Shown: piece after piece, positions 1 to 5,217 of the stretch | Position numbering within the stretch: position 1 is the first letter of the stretch | Layout of the letters: every line of letters starts with the position of its first letter | The notes under the pieces: generated by a model | What the model was told of the DNA's origin: nothing | Seen by the model: the letters and a program-made list of their open reading frames with translations, nothing else | Database searches by the model: none | Translations under genes and position numbers: made by a program | NCBI GenBank assembly: GCA_947452325.1 | Contig: CANGCZ010000105.1 | Location: 1-6,057 of the forward strand | From: Comamonadaceae bacterium | GTDB lineage: Bacteria; Pseudomonadota; Gammaproteobacteria; Burkholderiales; Burkholderiaceae_C | Length of the DNA: 6,057 bases | Direction: 5' to 3'

Positions 1-1
1 G

Positions 2-367
2 GAAGAAATCGCCCGCATGGGCAAAAAAATCCCCGTGTTCGCCCCCGGCGACACCGTGGTGGTCAGCGTGAACGTGGTTGAAGGCAGCCGCAAGCGTGTG
101 CAGGCCTTTGAAGGCGTGGTGATTGCCAAGCGCAACCGCGGCATCAACAGCAACTTCATCGTTCGCAAAATCTCCAGCGGTGAAGGCGTGGAACGTACCT
201 TCCAAACCTACAGCCCGTTGATCGCCGGCATCGAAGTCAAGCGTCGTGGCGATGTACGCCGCGCCAAGTTGTACTATTTGCGTGAGCGCAGCGGCAAATC
301 CGCACGTATCAAGGAAAAACTCACCGCCAAGGCCACACCGGCTTCCAAGGCTGCAGCAGCACAGTAA
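2..367 (+). CDS. rplS: 50S ribosomal protein L19, 5'-truncated by the window edge
   Basis: L19 is a large-subunit protein located at the 30S-50S interface. The visible 121 codons hold almost the whole family: the PGDTVVVSVNVVEGSRKR block, the QAFEGVVIAKRNRG block, RKISSGEGVERTFQ, and the closing VKRRGDVRRAKLYYLRERSGK signature. The reading frame is already open at base 2 and reads EEIAR before the Met at 17. Betaproteobacterial L19 proteins as I recall them have a short N-terminal helix ending in similar wording, so the ATG at 17 is internal and roughly 8-9 residues lie off the left edge. The C-terminus carries an Ala/Lys-rich tail (about the last 14 residues) beyond the E. coli end point. 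In related genomes rplS closes the rpsP-rimM-trmD-rplS operon, and the terminator just downstream agrees with that. Identity is very secure; only the 5' end is missing. Confidence 0.97.
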   Translation, partial: EEIARMGKKIPVFAPGDTVVVSVNVVEGSRKRVQAFEGVVIAKRNRGINSNFIVRKISSGEGVERTFQTYSPLIAGIEVKRRGDVRRAKLYYLRERSGKSARIKEKLTAKATPASKAAAAQ

Positions 368-390
368 CTTCCTGCTGATGACTTCCGACC

Positions 391-423
391 AAACCGCCCC
401 AGTGCAAGCTGCGGCGGTTTTTT
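391..423 (+). terminator. Rho-independent terminator of the rplS operon
   Basis: AAACCGCC (391-398) pairs with GGCGGTTT (413-420). The stem continues, after one C-C mismatch, through CAG (400-402) with CTG (409-411 shifted by one: 409-411 reads CTG), leaving a loop of about six bases, TGCAAG. A run of six T (418-423) follows the G/C part directly. It lies 23 bases after the rplS stop, which fits the end of the ribosomal protein operon. On the opposite strand there is no comparable T run, so it looks one-directional. Confidence 0.9.
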
Positions 424-430
424 ATCGACC

Positions 431-1135
431 ATGAGCACTGCCCCCTTTTTCTCCTTCATGCAAATACCGAAGTTTTCGCCGCACGATGCCGAGGTGTTGG
501 GGACGGATAAGCATTTACCCCCCGTGCCGCAAGCTCTGTTGGAACCCCAGGCCTTGCGTGCACATTTCAGCCGCCCGGGCTTGACGCTGCCGCAGGCTGT
601 CCATGAACCGTCTTGGAGCGGCAAACCACCCAAACCGGCCTCGGTGCTGCTGGGCATAGTGACGCGCCCCGAACCCGCTGTGCTGCTGACGGTACGCACC
701 GCGCACTTGACTTCGCACTCGGGACAAGTGGCTTTGCCCGGTGGCCGTCAGGATGAACAGGACGCTGACCCTATCGCCACGGCATTGCGCGAAGCGCATG
801 AAGAGGTGGGTTTGCAGCCACAGTATGTTTCGGTACTCGGTTGCTTGCCTTTGTACGTCACCGGCACTGGCTACAAAGTCACACCGGTGGTGGGGCTGAT
901 AGACCCGGCGATGCAACTGACAGCGAATCCGCAAGAAGTGGCCGATGTGTTTGAGGTGCCCTTGGCTTTTTTGATGGACCCGTCCAACCATCGCCGACAT
1001 GCGCTGGAATGGCAAGGCGTGAAGCGCGAATGGATTTCCATGCCTTATGACGCAGGTCAGCGCGAACGCCTGATTTGGGGAGCGACGGCAGGCATGTTGC
1101 GACATCTTTATGATTTTTTGCAGACTTCGCGCTGA
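431..1135 (+). CDS. Nudix hydrolase, CoA pyrophosphatase (NudL-like)
   Basis: This enzyme family hydrolyses coenzyme A and its derivatives to 3',5'-ADP and phosphopantetheine, using Mg2+ or Mn2+. In the 234-residue reading, the CoA-type extension of the Nudix fold is clear: LLTVRTAHL followed by HSGQVALPGG (residues 85-105), then the metal-binding half of the Nudix box TALREAHEEVGL (117-128), with E121, E124 and E125 as the expected metal ligands. YVTGTGYKVTPVV (142-154), EVPLAFLMDP (175-184) and IWGATAGML (215-223) are further family blocks. The N-terminal 60 residues are the usual variable lead-in. The start is uncertain: ATG 431 lies only seven bases after the terminator T run, and ATG 458 (MQIPKFSPHDAEVLG) matches the family N-terminus about as well. 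Neither has a visible Shine-Dalgarno. The next gene follows after 30 bases, so the two are probably co-transcribed. Confidence 0.92.
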   Translation: MSTAPFFSFMQIPKFSPHDAEVLGTDKHLPPVPQALLEPQALRAHFSRPGLTLPQAVHEPSWSGKPPKPASVLLGIVTRPEPAVLLTVRTAHLTSHSGQVALPGGRQDEQDADPIATALREAHEEVGLQPQYVSVLGCLPLYVTGTGYKVTPVVGLIDPAMQLTANPQEVADVFEVPLAFLMDPSNHRRHALEWQGVKREWISMPYDAGQRERLIWGATAGMLRHLYDFLQTSR

Positions 1136-1165
1136 AGCGGCTGACAGAGCTTCTATCATCGGGGC

Positions 1166-2140
1166 ATGAGCTTTGTTGCATTACTGTTTGCCCTGCTGCT
1201 TGAGCAGGTCAGGCCGCTGGCCTCCGGTCACGGCCTGGAGCGGGTATTCACCCAATGGGCGGACTGGCTCAAAAACAACTTAGACACCGGCGATATCCGC
1301 CACGGCTGGACCACTTGGGCACTGGCGGTCGGCCTGCCGTGTCTGGTGGTGGTGGCGATTCACTGGTGGCTGGTGTGGTCGGTGGGCTGGATTTTTGCCA
1401 TGTTGTGGAGTCTGGCGGTGGTCTATGTCACGCTGGGCTTTAGGCGCTTTAGCCACCATTTCACCGGTATTCGGGATGCGCTGGCAGCAGGTGACGACAT
1501 GCTGGCCAGAGAGTTATTGCGCGATTGGCAGGGCCAAGCCGATGTGACGCTGACGCGCTCTGACATCGTGCGACATGTGATTGAATTTTCCGCCGTCGCT
1601 GCACATCGCCATGTTTTTGGGGTGATGGCTTGGTTTTCGCTGCTGGCTGCCTTGGGGCTTGGACCGGCAGGGGCCTTGTTATTTCGTTTGTCTGCCTTGT
1701 TGTTAAAGGCCTGGGGCGAACCGCCAGCCTTGGCAGAAGGCGATATCAGCCACACCAGCGATGCTTTGCAACAGGTGACGGCACGCGCTTGGTACTTACT
1801 GGATTGGCTGCCTGCCCGTATGACGGGTTTGTCATTTGCGGTGGTTGGCAATTTCGAGGACGCGGTTGATGCCTGGCGCCAGGAAGCCACCTATTTTCCC
1901 AACCCGAATGACGGCGTGGTGCTGGCCGCGACCGCTGGCGCCATCAATGTGCGACTGGGCGGCGCTCAGTTGTCGACGCCATCGGCAGACGACGATGACA
2001 ACGACAGCATGGTGCAGCCTACCGCCGGACGCGAGCCGCAATTCACGCATTTGCGCAGCATGGTCGGTTTGGTCTGGCGTGCGGTGGTGATGTGGATGGT
2101 GCTGCTGGCGTTGATGACTTTGGCCCGTTTGCTGGGTTGA
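1166..2140 (+). CDS. CobD/CbiB-AmpE superfamily inner-membrane protein
   Basis: This is a 324-residue membrane protein. Hydrophobic segments lie at about residues 1-15, 48-70, 72-92, 146-183 and 298-323. The C-terminal block NDGVVLAATAGAINVRLGG (248-266) recalls the N-x-G...AGALGVRLGG block of CbiB/CobD, which explains the usual database name. The overall plan is nearer to AmpE: an LLLEQVRPL opening, a short soluble stretch after the second or third membrane segment (FRRFSHHFTGIRDALAAGDD), then a membrane segment ending in LLKAWG and the LLDWLPARMTGLSFAVVGNF block (211-230). The Gly-Asp-Pro/His-Pro-Val motif near the N-terminus of true CbiB is absent, and no cobalamin genes are near. A very acidic loop (DDDDND, 275-280) precedes the last membrane helix. 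Only a GGGG one base before the ATG could serve as a ribosome site, so translation may depend on the Nudix gene 30 bases upstream. Family placement is secure; the biochemical role is unknown. Confidence 0.85.
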   Translation: MSFVALLFALLLEQVRPLASGHGLERVFTQWADWLKNNLDTGDIRHGWTTWALAVGLPCLVVVAIHWWLVWSVGWIFAMLWSLAVVYVTLGFRRFSHHFTGIRDALAAGDDMLARELLRDWQGQADVTLTRSDIVRHVIEFSAVAAHRHVFGVMAWFSLLAALGLGPAGALLFRLSALLLKAWGEPPALAEGDISHTSDALQQVTARAWYLLDWLPARMTGLSFAVVGNFEDAVDAWRQEATYFPNPNDGVVLAATAGAINVRLGGAQLSTPSADDDDNDSMVQPTAGREPQFTHLRSMVGLVWRAVVMWMVLLALMTLARLLG

Positions 2141-2151
2141 TCCACTGTCTG

Positions 2152-3045
2152 TCAATAGGTTTTAGGCGCGGATAATTCGGCAAATAATTCGGTGAATATG
2201 GCGTAGCGGCCGACATCTATCAAGCCGTCTTTCACAGCCTGACGCACACCGCAATCCGGTTCATGCACATGGGTGCAGTTATAAAACTTACAGTGATCAG
2301 TGAAGCCTTTGATATCCGGCATGCTGGCGGCCAGATCGCCGGGCGCGATATGGTGCAGGCCGAAAGCCTGAAAGCCGGGCGAGTCCATCAAAGCCGTGGT
2401 TTTATGCTCGTCCACCCAGTACCAGGTGGTGGACGTGGTGGTGTGTTTGCCGCTGTGCAAGGCTTTGGAAATGATGTTGGTGGCGGCATTGGCTTGCGGC
2501 ACCAAGCGGTTGATCAAAGTGCTTTTGCCTGCGCCGGAAGGGCCGAGCACCAGCGTGATGCGACCTTGTAGCGCTTGCCTCAACTGCTGCAAATCGTCGG
2601 TTTGGTTGCGTAAACCCAGTGGCAGTACCTGACAGCCGAAATCACGGTAGGGCTGGAGTTTGCCCCAGGCTTTTTCAAACGGGATGACCAAGTCCTGCTT
2701 GTTCAATGCAATCAGGCTGCGTATGCCTGCTTGCTCGGCCGCGATCAGGGCGCGTGCCAACTGGCTGTGAGAGAACTCGGGGTCGGCAGCCACCAGCACC
2801 AGCACCTGGTCCAGATTGGCCGCGAATGATTTGGTGCGCACATCGTCTTGGCGGTAAAACAGATTGCGCCGGGGTTCTATGGCCTCTATGCTGCCTTCGT
2901 CTTCGCTGGCCAGCCATTGCACCAGATCGCCAACCACAGCCTGGTTTTTTTTGCCCCGTGGGTGACAGATGCGGCGGTTGCCTGCGCTGTCTTCCACCCA
3001 CACATGACGGCCGTGGCTGGCCACCACACGACCGGTTTGCGTCAT
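2152..3045 (-). CDS. rsgA: Small ribosomal subunit biogenesis GTPase RsgA
   Basis: RsgA (YjeQ) is a circularly permuted GTPase that binds the 30S subunit late in its maturation and is switched on by 16S rRNA. All landmarks are present in the 297 residues: an N-terminal OB-fold (about 1-65, with VVGDLVQW), then the GTPase motifs in permuted order, G4 NKQD (115-118), G1 GPSGAGKST (168-176), the G2 region HTTT (201-204) and G3 DSPG (221-224). The C-terminal zinc finger follows the C-x4-C-x-H-x5-C pattern with C252, C257, H259 and C265. Length is normal for the family. The ATG overlaps the TGA of the upstream M48 gene as ATGA, and no Shine-Dalgarno is visible, which suggests translational coupling. 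The stop lies 11 bases from the stop of the convergent membrane-protein gene. Confidence 0.97.
   Translation of the reverse strand: MTQTGRVVASHGRHVWVEDSAGNRRICHPRGKKNQAVVGDLVQWLASEDEGSIEAIEPRRNLFYRQDDVRTKSFAANLDQVLVLVAADPEFSHSQLARALIAAEQAGIRSLIALNKQDLVIPFEKAWGKLQPYRDFGCQVLPLGLRNQTDDLQQLRQALQGRITLVLGPSGAGKSTLINRLVPQANAATNIISKALHSGKHTTTSTTWYWVDEHKTTALMDSPGFQAFGLHHIAPGDLAASMPDIKGFTDHCKFYNCTHVHEPDCGVRQAVKDGLIDVGRYAIFTELFAELSAPKTY
3042..3045 (-). other. ATGA stop/start overlap between the M48 peptidase gene and rsgA
   Basis: Read on the minus strand, the four bases are ATGA: the TGA ends the M48 gene and the ATG begins rsgA in another frame. The 20 bases upstream of the rsgA ATG contain no clear Shine-Dalgarno, so rsgA translation probably depends on ribosomes terminating on the peptidase gene. 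The overlap itself is seen directly; the coupling is inferred. Confidence 0.8.
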
Positions 3046-4298
3046 GCGGTCAAACGTGCGAGGCGCTGCGAAGCGGGCGGGTGCGAATGGTAGAAAGCCA
3101 CGTATAAAGGATCAGGGGTAAGCGTCGACGCATTGTCTTGGTACAGCTTGATCAAGGCCTGTTTCAAATCAGACGCGTTGGCATGCTGACTGGCGAAGGC
3201 ATCGGCTTCAAATTCGTGCTTGCGCGAGCGCGCCGCGCGCAGCGGCGTGGTGACGAAAGTCAGCAAGGGCACGAATTGCATGAACAACAGCAATGCCAGT
3301 GCGTCGTTGGCTGAGAGTGCATGTGGCTGCACGCCCAGCCCTTGGTAAAACCACAGTTGTGTGGACAGCCAGCCAAGAGCCGCCATGCCGGCCAGTGTGA
3401 CCAGAAAACTGCGCACCAGTGACTTGGGAATGTGGTTGAGCTTGGCGTGGCCGAGTTCGTGCGCCAGCACGGCTTCCATTTCGCCCGCATTCAAAGTTTT
3501 GAGTAAGGTATCGAAAAATACCACGCGTTTTTGTTTGCCCAGTCCGGTGAAATACGCATTTGAGTGGGCCGAGCGGCGACTGCCGTCCATGACAAAAAAT
3601 CCGTCTGATTTGAAGCCGGTGCGTTGCATCAAGCCATTGACCCGGTCTTTGAGCTCGGCGTCTTCCAGAGGCTGGAACTTGTTGAACAGCGGCATGATGA
3701 AATTCGGCGCTATCCACATGACAAACAACTGGTAAGCCACCAACAGCGCCCAGGCCAGCAACCACCACAAACTGCCACCCGATTGCATCAGCATCAGCAC
3801 CGCCCAAATCAGCGGCAAACCCAGTACAGCGCCAACCAGCGTGCTTTTGAACAAATCGCTGAGCCACAAGCCGACGGTCATGTTGTTGAAGCCAAAGCGC
3901 TGTTCCAAATGAAAGGTCTGGTAATAAGACACGGGCAGGTTCAAAGCGCCGGTGATCAACATGAAACCCATGACCAGCAGCAGTTGCTGCAGCATGCCGG
4001 GGTCGGTGATTGTCATCAGCCAGCCATCCAGCAGGCTGAGGCCGCCGAGCAAAGTCCAGCCCAGCAGCACCAGTGCGTCCAGCGCCAGGTCCCAGTGGCC
4101 GAGCCGCAATTTGGCCAAAGTGTAGTCGGCAGCCTTTTGGTGCGTGGGCAGACTGATGGACTCTGCGAAATCGGCAGGCACCTGTTCTCGGTGGGAGGCG
4201 ACATGGCGGATTTGACGGTTAGCCAGCCACAGCTTGAGCAGCAGATTAACCAGCAAAAAGAAAGCAAACAGCAGAGTGAAATTCGTAGGAGAGATCAT
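3042..4298 (-). CDS. M48 family (Ste24/CAAX prenyl protease 1-type) membrane zinc metallopeptidase
   Basis: This is an integral-membrane zinc protease of the Ste24 type, which in bacteria is thought to act in membrane-protein quality control; the substrate here is unknown. In the 418-residue product, the M48 N-terminal domain has hydrophobic segments at about 6-25, 73-96, 103-122, 150-171 and 176-198. The catalytic part has HELGH (280-284) for zinc and the catalytic Glu, two more membrane segments at about 295-315 and 330-351, the third zinc ligand E362 in EFEAD (362-366), and the closing HSHPP (404-408). The frame is open upstream to a TTG at 4358, and an ATG exists at 4337, but homologues begin with the wording at the ATG at 4298 (MISPTNFTLLF), so that start is chosen. 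Shine-Dalgarno is weak (AAAGG about 14 bases upstream). It is the first gene of a two-gene unit with rsgA, divergent from orn. Confidence 0.93.
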   Translation of the reverse strand: MISPTNFTLLFAFFLLVNLLLKLWLANRQIRHVASHREQVPADFAESISLPTHQKAADYTLAKLRLGHWDLALDALVLLGWTLLGGLSLLDGWLMTITDPGMLQQLLLVMGFMLITGALNLPVSYYQTFHLEQRFGFNNMTVGLWLSDLFKSTLVGAVLGLPLIWAVLMLMQSGGSLWWLLAWALLVAYQLFVMWIAPNFIMPLFNKFQPLEDAELKDRVNGLMQRTGFKSDGFFVMDGSRRSAHSNAYFTGLGKQKRVVFFDTLLKTLNAGEMEAVLAHELGHAKLNHIPKSLVRSFLVTLAGMAALGWLSTQLWFYQGLGVQPHALSANDALALLLFMQFVPLLTFVTTPLRAARSRKHEFEADAFASQHANASDLKQALIKLYQDNASTLTPDPLYVAFYHSHPPASQRLARLTA

Positions 4299-4414
4299 TT
4301 TTAGAGTGTAGGCCTTTTCAAATACACAGCAGCACATGCTTGGTTGATGCGCAGTCAAGCCTCTATTTTCCTTCAGTTGGGTTAATCAGCGCGCGCTTGA
4401 GGGACAATGCCCGA
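4299..4414. promoter_or_regulatory. Divergent promoter region between the M48-rsgA unit and orn
   Basis: These 116 bases must drive transcription both ways. On the minus strand TTGACT (complement of 4353-4358) is a near-consensus -35, but no good -10 sits 16-18 bases from it. On the plus strand the best pair is TTGGTT (4340-4345) with TATTTT (4364-4369) at 18-base spacing, which is weak. GAGGG at 4399-4403 is the probable ribosome site for orn, 11 bases before its ATG. The exact boxes are guesses; only the regional assignment is solid. Confidence 0.4.
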
Positions 4415-5005
4415 ATGAATCCTGACAAACTCTCTTCTTCTTCACCAACTGCCGCCATTCTTGGCAAAAATGACAACAACCTGGTGTGGCTGGACTGCGA
4501 AATGTCCGGGCTCGATCCGGAAAAGGAACGCTTGCTTGAAATCGCTGTGGTGATCACCGGCCCGGATCTCACGCCGCGCGTTGAAGGCCCTGTGGTGGTG
4601 ATTCACCAAAGCAACGAACTGTTGGCCGGTATGGATGCATGGAACAAGGGCACACACGGTAAAAGCGGGTTGATAGACAAAGTCAAAGCATCCACAGTGA
4701 CCGAAGCCGAGGCTGAAGAGCAATTGATTCAGTTCATCAAAAAATACGTGAGCAAAGGCGTGGCGCCCATGTGCGGCAACACCATTGGGCAGGACAGACG
4801 TTTTCTACTCAAATACTTGCCTAAGTTAGAAGCTTGGTTCCATTACCGCAACCTGGATGTCAGTACGTTGAAAGAGCTGTCCAAGCGCTGGAAACCTGAG
4901 GTTTACGCTTCATTCAAAAAACAGCAAAGCCATACCGCGCTGGCAGATGTGCACGAGTCCATCGACGAACTTGCGCACTACCGCGAGCATTTCCTGAAAA
5001 TATAA
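4415..5005 (+). CDS. orn: Oligoribonuclease (3'-5' exoribonuclease, DEDDh family)
   Basis: Orn degrades dinucleotides and other very short RNAs to mononucleotides, the last step of mRNA decay, and also clears pGpG from cyclic-di-GMP breakdown. The 196-residue product shows the full DEDDh set: D27 and E29 in WLDCEMSGLD, D127 in NTIGQDRRFL, then H173 and D178 in HTALADVHESIDEL. These lie exactly 15 residues later than the E. coli residues D12, E14, D112, H158 and D163, so the core is collinear without gaps and the only difference is a short N-terminal extension. NLDVSTLKEL (147-156) is another strong family block. ATG 4415 is chosen over the upstream in-frame TTG at 4340 because that reading adds 25 residues of non-conserved sequence and lacks a ribosome site. 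It is divergent from the M48 gene, with no clear intrinsic terminator after it. Confidence 0.97.
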   Translation: MNPDKLSSSSPTAAILGKNDNNLVWLDCEMSGLDPEKERLLEIAVVITGPDLTPRVEGPVVVIHQSNELLAGMDAWNKGTHGKSGLIDKVKASTVTEAEAEEQLIQFIKKYVSKGVAPMCGNTIGQDRRFLLKYLPKLEAWFHYRNLDVSTLKELSKRWKPEVYASFKKQQSHTALADVHESIDELAHYREHFLKI

Positions 5006-5121
5006 GTACTCTTAAATAACTGCAACAGCATCCGCATTTCGTGCGAGAATACCCTGAGTTGCACTTGATGGTGTGACATTGCTACATCCTCCTCACACCT
5101 TGGGTTCGCTTTGAACCGCGT

Positions 5122-5136
5122 TGCAAAAATTTTGCA
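5122..5136. repeat. Perfect 15-bp palindrome TGCAAAA-A-TTTTGCA
   Basis: Seven bases pair perfectly around a single central A. The short span and A/T centre look more like a protein-binding dyad than an RNA hairpin, because a one-base loop cannot form. It sits about 80 bases upstream of the helicase ATG, next to a GCATGC (5137-5142). No regulator can be named. Confidence 0.4.
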
Positions 5137-5150
5137 GCATGCTTTGTTTG

Positions 5151-5174
5151 AAGGTTGATGTTTTTTCCAACCTT
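5151..5174 (+). repeat. Inverted repeat with a T6 loop in the helicase leader
   Basis: AAGGTTG (5151-5157) and CAACCTT (5168-5174) form a 7-bp stem around a 10-base loop that contains TTTTTT. There is no T run after the stem, so it does not read as a terminator on the plus strand. It may be an RNA hairpin in the leader. Confidence 0.35.
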
Positions 5175-5186
5175 TGAACGGAGCCG

Positions 5187-5206
5187 CCTCACCTTGTCAG
5201 GTGCGG
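5187..5206 (+). promoter_or_regulatory. Hairpin covering the only Shine-Dalgarno-like stretch of the helicase gene
   Basis: CACCT (5190-5194) pairs with AGGTG (5199-5203) over a four-base TGTC loop. After a T-C mismatch the stem is extended by CC (5187-5188) with GG (5205-5206). AGGTG is the only Shine-Dalgarno-like sequence near the ATG at 5218, at a rather long 14 bases. If the stem forms, that site is hidden, which would make translation start dependent on unwinding. Function is inferred. Confidence 0.35.
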
Positions 5207-5217
5207 GCTAAAACACA

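Larger units (their letters stand above)
5006..5217 (+). promoter_or_regulatory. Gene-free, repeat-rich spacer; probable promoter and structured 5' leader of the helicase gene
   Basis: No credible coding frame lies in these 212 bases. The helicase frame is closed by a TAA at 5209-5211, so the gene cannot extend upward. The stretch holds a series of short inverted repeats: GGTGTGA/TCACACC (5070-5076 with 5093-5099), GGTTC/GAACC (5103-5107 with 5113-5117), the perfect palindrome at 5122-5136, AAGGTTG/CAACCTT (5151-5157 with 5168-5174), and CACCT/AGGTG (5190-5194 with 5199-5203). No T run follows any of them as in a terminator. No convincing -35/-10 pair was found. Autoregulated leaders are known for some RNA helicase genes; that this is one is inference. 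Confidence 0.45.

Noticed and set aside
515..1159. Long minus-strand frame of 214 codons opposite the Nudix gene
   Set aside because: It is antisense to a well-supported Nudix hydrolase; its His/Arg/Gln-rich composition is typical of a shadow frame.
1988..2005. Short tandem repeat encoding DDDDND
   Set aside because: It is only six codons with mixed GAC/GAT/AAC, inside a coding frame. It is a low-complexity acidic loop rather than a repeat element.
3624..4304. Long plus-strand frame of 226 codons opposite the M48 gene
   Set aside because: It is an antisense shadow of a clear peptidase gene, with Gln/His-rich composition and no recognisable domain.
4299..4358. N-terminal extension of the M48 peptidase from a TTG at 4358 or an ATG at 4337
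   Set aside because: The added Cys-rich residues do not look like the family, and neither codon has a ribosome site. The ATG at 4298 matches the usual N-terminus.
4340..4414. N-terminal extension of orn from a TTG at 4340
   Set aside because: It adds 25 residues with no family similarity, has no ribosome site, and would overlap the divergent promoter region. ATG 4415 gives a core collinear with E. coli Orn.
5001..5006. TATAAG as a -10 box for the helicase gene
   Set aside because: The nearest TTG-type -35 (TTGCGC at 4971-4976) is 24 bases away, too far, and the site lies over the end of orn. It may be chance.
5151..5174. Intrinsic terminator of orn
   Set aside because: The T run is in the loop, not after the stem, and the stem is only 7 bp, so it does not fit a Rho-independent terminator.
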